From: Liolophura sinensis | Lineage: Eukaryota; Mollusca; Polyplacophora; Chitonida; Chitonidae | Length of the DNA stretch: 64,000 bases | NCBI RefSeq assembly: GCF_032854445.1 | Contig: NC_088297.1 | Location: forward strand, 16,379,127-16,443,126 | Reading direction: 5' to 3' | Shown: positions 38,255 through 48,620 of the stretch, piece after piece | Layout of the letters: every line of letters starts with the position of its first letter | Position numbering within the stretch: position 1 is the stretch's first letter | Made by a program: the position numbers and the translations under genes | The notes under the pieces: generated by a model | Told to the model about the DNA's origin: nothing | Database searches by the model: none | The model's input: the letters and a program-made list of their open reading frames with translations, nothing else

Positions 38255-38270
38255 CCACGCTCTGCTACCA
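38255..38270 (-). other. copia I primer-binding site (initiator tRNA-Met type)
   Basis: On the minus strand TGGTAGCAGAGCGTGG directly follows the 5' LTR. It matches the complement of an initiator methionine tRNA 3' end and confirms the minus-strand orientation of the element. Confidence 0.85.
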
Positions 38271-38536
38271 TGAAAAGAGTCAACAACACATCCAGTACGG
38301 GTACATGTAATCCTTGTATTCACCACAAAAGACTTCCTTTACAAGACACTACAAAACACATGTGGCCACCACCATACACACATAAAAACTGCTGGTCATC
38401 CTCTCCCTCTCCCATGCTCCTCTCTTCCCCTGAGCCTTCTACTGGCCAGCTTCCCACACTCAGGGTTATGGCCCTTTGGACTAACCACACATGCATAGCC
38501 CCCTATTACAAGTGAGAGCAAGAGATAGGATTGACA
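38271..38536 (-). repeat. copia I 5' LTR (with respect to its coding strand)
   Basis: 266 bp, same ends as the copy at 30883-31148, followed by TCCAG (38537-38541). It lies next to the primer-binding site on the element's interior side. Confidence 0.92.
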
Positions 38537-38541
38537 TCCAG

Positions 38542-39444
38542 GTCAGCCAAGGGAGTGGAGGACGGCATCCGACTGGTCGAGCCACTGTGGGAGGTCGAAC
38601 GGTTAGCAGATTCCACGCACCTTGGTAGATCCCAGTTCAAGAAATGTAACCAGGCTAAGTTCAGCATGCCATGTTGGAAGCACAGGGCCGAACGAGGGAA
38701 GCCAGGAAGAAAGCACAGAAGGTGTTGAGTCAGGATGTTAAGGCCAGGTGTAGCTTGATATTTTCTCAACTTATGTCTGAGCACATTGGTGACATGAGAA
38801 AAGTAAAAACTTACCTACCCAGGGTTGTGGATGCAACGGTCAGGTGTTACGGTGGAAACTGTTCCAAATGCCGCAGAAACAGTGTGGTTTGCTCCGGAGG
38901 GGAAACCAGCAGCTGGTGGGAGAGGTCCCTGTTTTTATCCACCAGTAAACTCTGCCCTTTCAACATGGATGACAACGACAGGAAACTATTGACCGAAGTG
39001 CTGCACATGAGGTTGAGTGAGACAGCCGTCGCCAGTCTCCGGATGAACACCAGCACTCAAAAGTGCGAAGCTGTCAACAGATCACTCAGCGTCTCCTTGC
39101 CCAAGAATGTAAACTACAGCAGAAATATGGAGGGAAGGGCGGTGTCCACAATCCACAGACTTAACAATGGCCAGGACAAGTCCACGGCTGCCAAACTCCA
39201 AGCTGTCGGCGCCAGTATTTCACCTAGGAGCGAGAAAACAGTACAACAGATTGAAAGGGTGAACCAGTACCACAAGGTTTATAAGAAGCAACAGACAGTT
39301 AAGGGGAGATCACTCTGCAATACAGCCAGAAAACTCCGAGAGCACATTGAGTACAGGCTTTCAAATCCAGAAGAGAAAACTGACTATGCCAAGGGACAAC
39401 TGGACAACACCCCAACAGATCACACATACACTAGATATTTGTAA
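38542..39444 (+). pseudogene. Mutator-like transposase, C-terminal part
   Basis: Picks up the transposase exactly where copia I interrupts it. An open frame from 38542 gives VEDGIRLVEPLWEVERLADS and NQAKFSMPC. A frameshift near 38670 leads into the long ORF to 39444, with DVKARCSLIFSQL, DATVRCYGGNCSKC, NMDDNDRKLL, STQKCEAVNRSLS, LPKNVNYSRNMEGR and YHKVYKKQ, ending KGQLDNTPTDHTYTRYL. These segments occur in the same order in Mutator-like transposases of lophotrochozoans (recalled, not searched). The CYGGNCSKC cysteines may bind zinc. At least two frameshifts plus the copia insertion make it inactive. Confidence 0.8.
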
Positions 39445-39553
39445 CCGCCAGTTTTGTATAAAATTTGTCACTGCTGTTGTCCCTTATGAAAGAAATTAAA
39501 AAATGATAACAGAAATTGAGCAAAATCTGAAACACATCTGTTATTGATTATTT

Positions 39554-39958
39554 TTAATGAGGGGAAACCAACCTGCTCAGTCTTAAATGCAGCATGCACC
39601 TTGCATACTGCCCATGGCCGAGACAGCGCCCTACGTTGCAGCAGCGCTGCCTGTTATTGTTAACACAATGCGGTTCCAAGCTTATGTGGTCCACATTTAC
39701 ACAGCGTGTGTTGTGGCACACGTGTGAACAATCAAGCTTGGGATCTAAATGTTACAGTCCCTGTCTGGCCATATAAACAAGTCTGCTGATGTGTTTCTTC
39801 TTCCATCGATGTGTGACGGGGTCTATGTAGGAGGCAAGGCCATATCGACCATCCCTCATCAATGGTCCAGTCCACACTCGACAGGCTGCGTTTTCGCTAT
39901 AAACACTGTAACTTTCAATTTTTGCAGCAATTTCTGCTCTGAACGTCTCCATTTTCAA
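39554..39958 (-). pseudogene. His-Me finger (HNH-type) endonuclease-like gene in the Mutator-like element
   Basis: Minus-strand frame of 135 codons starting MKMETFRAEIAAKIES, open except for one in-frame TAA at 39752-39754. The N-terminal part has CRVWTGPLMRDGRYGL and KKKHISRLVYMAR. After the stop, the same frame gives the signature LDCSHVCHNTRCVNVDHISLE (about residues 73-93), then a cysteine-rich tail with CCNVGRCLGHGQYARC and HLRL. This pattern, SH(x)CHN..C.NP.HL followed by C/H pairs, is that of zinc-binding His-Me finger homing-type endonucleases. It is transcribed opposite to the transposase and lies between its stop and the right terminal repeat. Its role here is unknown; DNA nicking in transposition or domestication of a homing nuclease are both guesses. 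Confidence 0.65.
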
Positions 39959-40212
39959 GCGTAGGAATACTAGAACGTTGCATGTTGTTCATTTCAGGAT
40001 GCCTATACACATGCTACCCTACACTGAACAGCATTTTACCGATTTTTCATCAAAATGGATATTTTCAAAAAATAAATAGCCCCAAGAAGCTATAAAATGG
40101 CTCAATCAATGCAAAACACATCACAGACATACCCACCAAAAATTATCAGGCTGCTGCAAAATCTAAGCGCATAGTGACATTTTTCACATTTTGGTGACTT
40201 CGTCAGTACAGG

Positions 40213-40654
40213 CCTCGGACCCCCATTAATTTACCATAAGCGACAATGTTAACGTCTAGCGCTGTAGCTCAGTCCCAAACATTCCGTGGCCAATAAGCCT
40301 TGGTGCATACCTGGCCCAGCCTGTGAGAAAGAAGCCATAAAAATCTTGACATAGGTTGACCGTCAAAATCTGGACCTTTCCATGCCGGCAGCTGGGAGGC
40401 GTGTCTACCAACGCCAAGCGGACGTCACTCGCAGCCTCATCACTACCTCACATCTTGTGTCCTCTCACCCAGAATTTCAACCTTTCATCAATAAAGCTCA
40501 TACCTCCTCAAAGTTTACACAGTTTCCAGCATTTTAATACCAAGCATGCACCTATGCACCAAAAATGGACGCCTGGGAGCAAAAAAAGACTTTATACCCT
40601 AAAATTCACAGAACTACAATCGAAAAACGGAAGTTGTAATGGGGGCCTGTGTCC
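40213..40654 (+). repeat. 442-bp terminal direct repeat, right
   Basis: Exactly the same length and orientation as 28432-28873. It ends GGGGGCCTGTGTCC and is followed by the target duplication TAATGG (40655-40660). Compared with the left copy I see seven substitutions and no indels. Confidence 0.9.
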
Positions 40655-40660
40655 TAATGG

Positions 40661-41690
40661 TCCTTTCGTGAGTAAGATCAAGTGACTGCGCATCACTCCG
40701 AGACATACTAGGTGCATGCAATCGTTAGGAAAACAGGACACCATGGAAACCATTTTGGTTTGTGGACTTTCTCGGTTGTGGTGAGTCTTGTCTTCATGTT
40801 TTTCTTAGGGTTCATTAGTCCTTAGCGGAGCGTTAGTTTCGGGGAATGTTATCTTTCCATCATACCCCTTCTTGTGTGCACTTGTCACAGCTCGAATAAC
40901 CTGAGTGCGATTTGATTCGCTGAACAAATGCACGCGCTGATGCATCACATACAAACGATTTAAGTACTGCCTTGTACGTTCATCCTTCATGGGGTATTCC
41001 TACTATTTGCAACCTTCCATATTCCTAAATAAAATCCTGCAAAAACTCGTGTCTTGTGTTTTTTTTTTCCTTGCCTAATAATGGCAAATGGTTTTGGTTT
41101 AGTCATGTTTTCAACCATACCTAATATAGGCCAAAGTTGTGTGCTACTGCTCTTGAAAAGTGGCAAACCATCAGTATTTACTTGAAGATTAAGGATTTCA
41201 GAGTTAATTTTGTGTCACTTTTAAGTTGTTGAATGAGACAGCTTTCCATACCAAAATAACCACCAATAATATACCATGAACTTTACCTGTACTTAAAAGA
41301 GTCCTAGGATCCTTGGCTAATGAAAGGTAATCATTACGTAGAATGGTTAGCAGTTCACCTAATGCTACATGTGGAATATTATTTAGTGTGGCCTACATCC
41401 CCAATTGTGAGGCAAGGTGGATTTCATTTTGTGTTTCTTCATCTGCTGTGTCTGCAATTTCTACTTCAGAATCAGAAGCTACATAATCGGTAAAGCTGTT
41501 AAGAATATCAATCGTATTGGTTTCGTTGCTATGGTCCTCGTCCGAGACGTATGAATTTTCCACACCAGACCTACTCACCTCAATTGGCTGTTTAGTACTG
41601 GCGCTGTCTTGAAGTGTGACCTTATCTGAGCTAGATCTGGTCTTATACGCGCCAATATTAGTAAGGTGATTTTTAATTTCCCTATTTATT
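40661..41690 (-). pseudogene. TNP2-like (CACTA/EnSpm-type) transposase, N-terminal half
   Basis: Minus-strand remains of the front of the transposase whose end is at 27519-28425. Going from 41690 down: an acidic, serine/asparagine-rich N-terminal region (41393-41680); NNIPHVALGELLTILRNDYL then AKDPRTLLST with an apparent GT donor near 41290; the conserved NTDGLPLFKSS and WPILGMVEN core (about 41090-41190); ITFPETNAPLRTNEP (about 40805-40850); and CMHLVCLGVM (about 40700). The sequence then stops at the TAATGG duplication of the inserted 12.2-kb element. Stops and shifts between blocks show decay. Function in life would be excision and insertion of its own transposon. Confidence 0.7.
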
Positions 41691-42983
41691 CTTCACCTCT
41701 TGGTCCAGTAAGACATTCTGTTTCAGATAAATTTGTATGTGGATACATTAACATGTGGACGTTGTTGTTGTTTTGAAGATCTAATTTTCCGAAAAATAAC
41801 CTGATATAATGGGTACTAGTTAGGCCTACTATCACCGAAATTTATATGATAACGTACTGAACTGATATGAAATTATTTGAACAAAGTTAAATACTTACAC
41901 TTTTACGGCAAATTTTGCGAAAAATTCCTCACAGACTTCACAGACGTCTTTGCAGACGACGTGTTATTCATTGCGGCATATATCACAATGCATTTCTCCG
42001 GAACATGCTTGTTACAATGGGGCCGGAGATGGTCCGTTACAGGGCCGATATCGCGATATGTATGATAGGCCTACAGAGAGACTTAGAGCATGTCAATACC
42101 GGCCGATAATTGCCTCCAAACGGCGATCGATCCTGTGCCTGCCGGTATGGCCTTCACACACCTGATAGAAACCTGTACTGGCCCAGTATAGTAATGTTTA
42201 CTGGGATATGTGACGACGGTTGACATTATGATTGGGAGAAATCGAGCAGTCACAGATTGCTGGCACATATTCCGACGTAGGTCAGGAGAGAAAGACAACA
42301 TGAGCTAGACTTGAACTCACATCATACAGATAGGTGAGAGGCTCCTGAACCAGTGTTCTGCGCCAGCACGCTAACCACTCTTCTTCACAATGAGTAACGA
42401 GACTACATCCGATTTCACTAAAGCTTCAGCGTAATTCTAACTCCATCATCGGAATGGCAACTACACAAGAGTAAAACTTGGTATTTACACATCGCCATTG
42501 TAGGTCGAAAACAAAACAAAGTCGACAACAAGTTATAGTGTATTCACTTTATGTCAGTGACAGAATGAAAAGGAATAGGTTATTATAAAACCGCTACAGC
42601 ACTATTGCATCCGTACGGCGTCAGGTAGTATCAAAATAATTAGACGTGCATCATAGAGTAAAACCAGAGCAGGGACGACAGTGTGATAACTGGCAAATGG
42701 TCACACGTAATCGGTGAAATACGGCATCTTGTCGATTTACGTCAGTCAGGATTTTATTCCAACTGCTGATGTAAATGCTTAAATAGTAGCAATTTAAGCC
42801 AGATTGTGTAATTTGTCATATGTAGGCTGTGAGCCGTATATTGAGTGAGCAGTTATGTATAAATTAGCAAAAGCTAAGTTCTTATAGATTATGTTTACCT
42901 CATGCGCTTAGATGCGTTTCCAGCAGCTTAAGGCAGGCGGCGTTCACACTCCTTGCTCCCATCTCTCTACGCTCGGTGCACAT
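41691..42983. other. sequence without a recognised gene; degraded SINE-1 near 42200-42395
   Basis: From 41691 to 42200 only short ORFs are seen. About 42200-42395 resembles a heavily mutated SINE-1: AACATGAGCTAGACTTGAACTC, then GTGAGAGGCTCCTG, then CGCTAACCACTC, which correspond to the tRNA-like head of the family, with a poor body before it. Nothing recognisable between 42396 and 42983. Confidence 0.5.
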
Positions 42984-43426
42984 GAACACAGGCCCCCATT
43001 ACAACTTTCGTTTTCCGGGAATGTAATTCTGTGTATTTTAGGATGTAAAGTCTTTTTCTGCTGCCAGCCTGCCGTTTTTGGTGTACAGGTGCATGCTGGG
43101 TATCAAAATGCTGGAAAATGTCTAGGCTTTGGGCAGGTATGAGTTTTAATGATGAAAGTTTGAAGTTCTGGGCGTGAAGACACAAGGAGACTGGCGGTGA
43201 TGAGGCTGCGAGTGGCGTTGCTAGACGCCCCCACCTCCCCCCCCAAGCTGCTGTCACAGAAAGGTCCAGATTTTGACGGTCATCCTATGTCGAGACTTTT
43301 TTGTCTTCTTTCTCACAGGCCTGGCCAGGTATGCACCAAAGCTTATTGGCCATTGAATGTCTGGGACTGAGCTACAGCGTTAAACATTAACATTTTCGCT
43401 TATGGAAAATTAATGGAGGTCTTTGC
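42984..43426 (-). mobile_element. solo copy of the 442-bp repeat, inverted
   Basis: Begins GAACACAGGCCCCCATTACA and ends TTAATGGAGGTCTTTGC, the reverse of the terminal repeats at 28432 and 40213, with about the same length (443 bp) but many substitutions. It is flanked by GCACAT (42978-42983) and CCACAT (43427-43432), a 5-of-6 match that fits a 6-bp target duplication. So the repeat also exists alone, as a solo remnant or as an independently mobile short element. Confidence 0.78.
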
Positions 43427-43432
43427 CCACAT

Positions 43433-44181
43433 CACTGCCACCACAAGACAAGGTCGACCTTTGGAGACTGTGTGACACACGTAGTCTTGTTTAGGTTAAG
43501 CCTCACCGCTGGTGTTCCCGTGTGGAATTATTTTTAATCAGCCTTCAGCAATATAACTGTTTCAGGTGCTGTGTTGCGCACACTTTAGATAAAGCGAATG
43601 CAAGTGTATGAAGTATTGAAAGTGATATCATCGTGACCCCAGTGACCTCGGCGTTGTTCAAAGACGGTGGCAGTGATGTACTTGTAATGCGAACGTAGAG
43701 CAAACACATGCGCTGTAAGGAGTATACGGAAATACGCGTCTATTTTGCCCCGCTGAATCCAAAATAATTATGCCTTCAGCTTTTGGATACCATTAGGGAA
43801 ATGTTGAAACATTATAAAACGATAATGAAAATGACAAAGGAGATTGTAATTACGGAAACATTAAAAATACCTTTATGAAAATGCTCAAAATTTCTCACTT
43901 AATTGAATTCTTAAAAAATGCAAATAACATTAGATTTTCTGTTGACACATCAAACAAGATACTAAATGAAATTCTCTTCCTACAGATTTTTTTTCTGATT
44001 TTTTCTATATTTATTATAAGCTATTTTGTACCATATTGTGTACATGTGTTACAATGCGAAATCCAGCATAATTCAAGATGGCCTTATTTACCATACAACC
44101 GCCTATGTGAACAAACCATGTTGACCAGGTTTATGTCATATCATGACTAGAAATTAATTGGGCAAGTTTTATGCAAATTAG
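43433..44181. other. no recognised feature
   Basis: AT-rich towards the right. A plus-strand ORF of 91 codons (43875-44150) with a hydrophobic middle segment is present, but it has no recognisable family, no splice signals that I could place, and AT-driven composition. I leave it unannotated. Confidence 0.4.
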
Positions 44182-44982
44182 AGTCAATTGTTTATACGTT
44201 CCTGCACACATGCCATATTATTTATACGTTCCTGTATATGCCGTGTTGTTCATACGTTTCAATTCTGGTATATGCTGTATTGTTCATTACTTCCTTTCGT
44301 AGTATATGCCGTACTGTTTTATACGTTCCTGTATTCTCACCGTATGGCTTTATTCGTTCCAGTATATCTCGTATTTCTTTACACGTTCTTGCATGTGCCA
44401 TATTTTTTTATAAGATCCTGTATGTGCCGTATTGTAGTAGGCCTATGCTCTCTTGTACGTGCCGTATTATTTTATACGTACCTGTATATATGCCGTAATG
44501 TTTTATACGTTCCAGTATATGCCGTAATGTTTTATACGTCCCAGTATATGCCCTATAGTTTTACATATTCCTGTATACATGCCGAACTGTATTATAGGTT
44601 CTCCATGTATACCGTATAGGTTTACACACTCTAGTATATGCCTTATAGTTTCATACGCCCATGTATATATGCCTTTTGCTTTGTACGCTCCTACATATAT
44701 GCCGTATTGTTTTGTACGTTCCTGTATAAGAAGTGTTTTTATGCGTTCCTATATATATGCCGTATTGTTTTATACGTGTGTCAATATATGCCGTACTGTT
44801 TTATACGTTCCTCTATATATCGATATGCCGTATTGTTTTGTACGTTCCTGTATAAGAAGTATTTTTATACGTTCGTGTATATATGCTGTGTTGTTTTATA
44901 CGTTCCTCAATATATGCCGCATTGTTTTATACGTTCCTCAATATATGCCGCATTGTTTTATACGTTCCTTTATATATGCCGT
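44182..44982. repeat. 31-bp minisatellite, left part
   Basis: About 25 diverged units of GTTTTATACGTTCCTGTATA plus TATGCCGTATT (31 bp; individual units vary from about 29 to 37). Long ORFs in several frames with repeating FYTF/CRIVLYVP patterns are by-products of the repeat. The array is cut at 44982 by the Polinton and continues, more diverged, at 53636-53800. Confidence 0.88.
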
Positions 44983-45230
44983 AGTAGAAGGCGATGCTGA
45001 AAACATGTCTCATTGCGATGGAGTGCGGTGGTGGAGGTGTGTCGTTGAGTCGCCGTGACCCGCGTGACTTCACACGTTCTATATCGCGCCAAAATGTTAC
45101 GCCCGAGAGCATCAGCACCATGTCGCGCCTAAACGGACCAATGGGTAAGCTCCATGTCGTTCGCGTCAAAACTGGGTGAGCTCCATGTCATTTGCGCCAA
45201 AACTGATGTCACGTGCGAGAGCAGCTGTGT
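44983..45230 (+). repeat. Polinton left terminal inverted repeat
   Basis: Starts AGTAGAAGGCGATGC. It includes GAGTGCGGTGGTGGAGGTG, then repeated GGGTAAGCTCCATGTC and GCGCCAAAACTGATGTC motifs, and ends near GAGAGCAGCT. The right end of the element carries the same blocks in reverse complement. The left arm has extra internal copies, so the arms are not equal in length. Confidence 0.82.
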
Positions 45231-45485
45231 TTTGACCGCTCGATTATTTCAGTGAGGCCCGCGCTGTGTCGTCCATTGAGCAAGGAGGATGAGGGAACTG
45301 AATTTTGTTGACAAATGCATGTACACAGGATAATATATATCCGCTGTCTGGGATAAGTTCACTCACTACACACGGACACAAAGACGACGCCGGACTATGC
45401 CTCGCACCAGCAGCGGGGACGGAAACGGGGTCAGAGAACGCTCGCCAGCAGAGACTCAGACCCCGTCGATAACGCTCTCCATGCA

Positions 45486-46350
45486 TTGTACTATGACCCC
45501 GACAGCCCAGCGGCTTTCAGCCCTTCCTCAAGGGTGCACGGAAACATGAGTCGGGCCCGCGCTTCGGCTTGGCTAGCTCAGCAGTACACGTATACGTTGC
45601 ACCGTCTCAGGCAACGGCGCTACTCTCGTAACCGAGTTGTGGTTAGGGGTATAGACAGTCAGTGGCAGACGGACCTGGTCGACATGACAGCGTTTGCCAA
45701 AGAGAACGACGACAACCGTTACCTACTTACCTTAATCGATGTCCTCTCCAAGTACGCTTGAGTTGTTCCACTGCTCACCAAAACCGGTGTTCGTCTGATC
45801 GAGGCGTTTCAACGTATTTTCAAGACTGGACGTCGGCCGTTGTACCTGCAAACGGACCAGGGCAAAGAGTTCCTGAACACACCGTTCCAAGCATTTTTAA
45901 AAGACAACGGGGTGTTTTTCTTTCACACGTTTAACAAAACCAAAGCGTCCGTGGAAAAACGGTTTAACCGTACTTTGAAAGGACGCATGTGTAAATATTT
46001 CACCACTCACGACACCCAGAGGTACCTGGACGCCTTACCGGCGCTGGTCCGCGGCTACAATCGAGCGTATCACCGCAGTATACGGCAGGCCCCCATCGAA
46101 GTCACCACCCAGAACCAGAAAGAAGTGCGTCAAGCCTTGTACCGTCCACCCACGTCCAAACGTATAAGTAAAAAGAAAAAAATTCGAAAAATCGTACCTC
46201 CCAAATTGGAGCACGGAAATCTTCCGTATCGTCCGCACCCACCCTCGTCAGCCTGTTGTGTGTGCACACTGAAGGACTTGAACGGGTAACGGTTGCTTGG
46301 GACGTTTTAGGAGACAGAACTGCAACCGGTGACGGCCGCGGCATACAAGT
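45486..46350 (+). pseudogene. Polinton retroviral-type integrase
   Basis: One frame runs from about 45486 to 46350. Catalytic residues of the DDE core are visible: WQTDLVDM (Asp), LQTDQGKEFL (Asp) and TKASVEKRFNRTLK (Glu). The N-terminal region with RYSRNRVVVRGIDSQW and a C-terminal LKDLNG...LLGTF segment (chromodomain-like end) fit the family. In-frame stops occur at 45759-45761 (TGA directly after LSKYA, where the family usually has Trp) and at 46287-46289, plus at least two more after that. It would have inserted the element DNA. Codons and GC content differ sharply from the AT-rich surroundings. Confidence 0.88.
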
Positions 46351-46563
46351 TTAATTAGGTGGAAAAGATCTTAAAAGGGAACGTCGCCGATGAAAACTGT
46401 GCTATAGGGTTAACCCTGAAGATGACCGGTGTAACTGTCACTCCCTATCGACCTACAACAAGGGATGGCTCAGTGGGTACAAGGCTTGCGCGAGAATAAA
46501 GGCACAGTGGCAGTCGTGCTCGGAGTTGGGTGGATTGGCCGCGTGCAGCTCCTCTAAGACCAG

Positions 46564-47605
46564 TTGACCCTTAAATATCTACAAGGGAAATTATGCAAGA
46601 CGCTCCTTCGTTGGTCTGGGAAGGCCTTGTCCACGCCGCCACAGCCGCCGCCACAGCCGCCGCCGTCACCACCACCATCACCACCGTCGTCGTCGAGTGA
46701 CATCGCCCGTCGGCTTGACAGCACCGTCCCGTGCGAGGAACTGACTTCCACCCCACTACCCATTACGGCGTTAACCCCCGAGCAGGACGCGTCCACAGGC
46801 CCAACTATCACTCCCCGGTTGAAGTTTACAGGATTTCCCAGTTCATCCCAACTCCACCGGCGTCACCGACCATCGCTCCCTAACAACACTTCGGTACCGA
46901 TCACCACACCCGTCTATTCTTTACCCAATACGGCGCGGCGCGGCAGCAGCCGCAGCAGCAGCAGCAGCGGGAGTAGCAGTCCGTCTACCTCGCCCTCCTC
47001 ACCTGAGGCGGCCAGCAGTCGCAGTAGCAGTCCCAGTAGCAGGCGGCCACCACCCCCGTACCCCGTCTCCCCGTACCCCGTGCCTATTACTGGTAAAGCC
47101 CTCATTGCGCTCAACCAAGTGATGGCATCGATCCTTCACGACACGACTCTCTCGCACGATGAGAAAATACAACGGTATCACCACACCCTGTAACGGTACC
47201 GCACGTTTCAAGATCAATACGAAGCCGCGCAACAGCCAAGTCCGACAACAAACCTGCTCACCGCCTAACCTGTCGGTCGTTTGAGAGAAGGGGAGATTTT
47301 AGAGAACGTCCCCGTCGCTTTACGCCGAAAGGCTGCTCTGCTCTGGGGCCACACCGAACGATCACACCACGATCGCTGGCGCGATTGGGTGAGGGAAAAG
47401 ATGGACACACCAGCCGAGACGAAGAAATCCCCTACCACATCACGGTCTCTGCAAGCCCGTTCTCGCCCTTCGCCTCCCCCCCTCCTGCCAAAACCACGAC
47501 CACCAAAATCACTGCCACCACCACCACCACATCACTCCGATCCAAGGGACGACAACAGCGGCGACCCGGACTGCGTCCGTCTCCAGCCATCGTATCAGCG
47601 CTAAA
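46564..47605 (+). pseudogene. Polinton Ser/Pro-rich protein region
   Basis: The first ORF (46564-47193, 209 codons) is mostly low complexity (PPPQPPPSPPPSPP, SSSSSGSSSPS) but ends in an ordered segment, LHDTTLSHDEKIQRYHHTL. The next frame (47281-47604) has ILENVPVALRRKAALLWGH and then more proline-rich sequence. The two ordered pieces are, from memory, typical of a conserved Polinton protein of unknown function encoded between integrase and capsid genes. A stop at 47191 and a shifted frame separate them. A matching GGN-type strand shadow lies opposite and is not a gene. Confidence 0.6.
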
Positions 47606-47687
47606 GTGGAGTCCGTATTAAATACCGGCGCCAGATGGAAAGACGGTCAGTCAGCCTGGAGGAAATCGCCTCACCAACATGTTTTAA

Positions 47688-48347
47688 GTGACGCTGCCCA
47701 GTAACAGCTCGCTCCACTACTTCCCCAGCAAAACCTTGAGGGATTTCACCACCCAACTGTCACAGCCCATGCATTTGACTGCTGACTGGGAATGTTGGTT
47801 GGTAGAAATACAGTACCCTAGGACATGGTTCAGCGTGCGGCAAGACGAAGTGTGGTATATTTTAGACTCCAAAGAGGACCCACACCTCGCTAAACATTAA
47901 CTAACATTGCCAGCAGGCTATTACCCTTCACCAAAAGACCTCGCCAAGGGCCTGATCGACTTGTTGACCCACATACAAATCCCTTTACTCAAGGCTCACG
48001 CCGGTGATTTGACGTTCGGTTTCGATGATGTGAAACCGAAACAACAGGGGCTCGGTTTCAGCCCGCGTCTGGAGCAGCTCATGAATCTTCCGCACGATTG
48101 GCTCACGGAGCCGGCGGATCTGCCGAGGATTTACATGCCACCAGACGCACACTGTGCGTGTACACGGACATTGTCGAACCGCGTGTGGTGGGAGACACGC
48201 TGGCGCCGCTGCTCCGGTGGAATTTGATATCAGGGACGACACGGGCCAACCCGTCGCATTTGAACGCAATAAAGTGGTGCTGACACTTCACTCGACAGCG
48301 GCGCGCATTACGTTTGCAATGCACGTCGTAGACAACCCCACCATGTG
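47688..48347 (+). pseudogene. Polinton penton-like (minor capsid) gene, broken
   Basis: Three consecutive frames make up one decayed gene. The first (47688-47900) has SLHYFPSKTLRDFTTQLSQP and WLVEIQYPRTW; the second (47907 to about 48180) has PSPKDLAKGL and FSPRLEQLM; the third (to a stop at 48345-48347) has VEPRVVGDTLAPLL-like and DIRDDTGQPVAFERNKVVL segments. This order is familiar from proteins next to the major capsid gene in Polintons and adintoviruses, generally taken as the penton or minor capsid protein (recalled, not searched). Deletions between the pieces make it shorter than usual. Confidence 0.6.
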
Positions 48348-48399
48348 ACGATCCTACATTGATTATTAAACCAAGCAAGCCGGCGAAGGTGGGTTACCT

Positions 48400-48620
48400 G
48401 TGTTTCGGAGTGTGGTTGTACAGCGCGGTCACGGCTTGCTAGGCAGATTCATCAAAATGGCGCAGCCCTTGTTAAAGCTGGCTCTGAAAGCCTTGGGTAA
48501 AAGAGCGTTACTTGCCGGACTGAAAGTCATGGACGACGTGTGGGACGAGGCAGTGCCGGTGAGCCAGGCTTTGAAACGCCGCGCTCTGGAGGGGGGAAAC
48601 AAGTGGTCAAAGCCGGTCTA
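48400..48620 (+). pseudogene. Polinton small basic hydrophobic protein
   Basis: The start of the ORF at 48400 gives RGHGLLGRFIKMAQPLLKLA and LKALGKRALLAGLKVMDD, a short Gly/Leu/Lys-rich amphipathic sequence of the sort found just before the major capsid gene in Polintons and compared with adenovirus minor core or membrane-active proteins. Here it appears to run on into capsid sequence without a stop, probably through a deletion near 48600. Assignment is tentative. Confidence 0.45.

Larger units (their letters stand above)
30883..38536 (-). mobile_element. Ty1/copia retrotransposon I, minus strand, LTR-bounded
   Basis: Bounded by 266-bp LTRs (30883-31148 and 38271-38536) that start TG and end CA on the plus strand and differ at about 3 positions. 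Target duplication TCCAG at 30878-30882 and 38537-38541. Coding sense is minus: gag, protease, integrase, reverse transcriptase and RNase H run from about 38146 down to 31577. The order integrase before reverse transcriptase is diagnostic of copia. A tRNA-iMet type primer site lies beside the 5' (right-hand) LTR. It sits in the Mutator-like transposase and is itself interrupted by a second copia (35478-37707) and a SINE (31377-31562). Confidence 0.92.
28432..40654. mobile_element. Mutator-like element with 442-bp terminal direct repeats (contains nested copia elements)
   Basis: The unit is bounded by two 442-bp copies in the SAME orientation (28432-28873 and 40213-40654, seven differences by my count). 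Outside it is the 6-bp duplication TAATGG. The bases just inside the two repeats do not match, so the two copies did not insert separately. Each repeat itself begins CCTCGGACCCCCATTA and ends TAATGGGGGYCTGTGTCC, giving a short imperfect terminal inversion. Inside are a Mutator-like transposase (split by a copia element) and a His-Me finger endonuclease-like gene. Without the copia insertion the unit would be about 4.6 kb. Terminal direct repeats are unlike the long inverted repeats of classic MuDR elements. Confidence 0.75.

Noticed and set aside
28432..40654. Reading the 442-bp repeats as LTRs of a retrotransposon
   Set aside because: They do not begin TG and end CA, no tRNA-type primer site or polypurine tract lies beside them, and the interior encodes a Mutator-like transposase and no reverse transcriptase of its own (the copia genes belong to the separately bounded nested elements).
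43875..44150. 91-codon plus-strand ORF with a hydrophobic segment
   Set aside because: AT-rich, single, no family resemblance, no neighbouring exons or promoter signals that I could support.
44188..45058. Several overlapping plus-strand ORFs of 86-159 codons
   Set aside because: Products of the 31-bp minisatellite read in different frames; repeating peptide pattern only.
46554..47232. Minus-strand ORFs rich in Gly/Val/Leu opposite the Ser/Pro-rich Polinton region
   Set aside because: Shadows of the low-complexity proline/serine codons on the plus strand.
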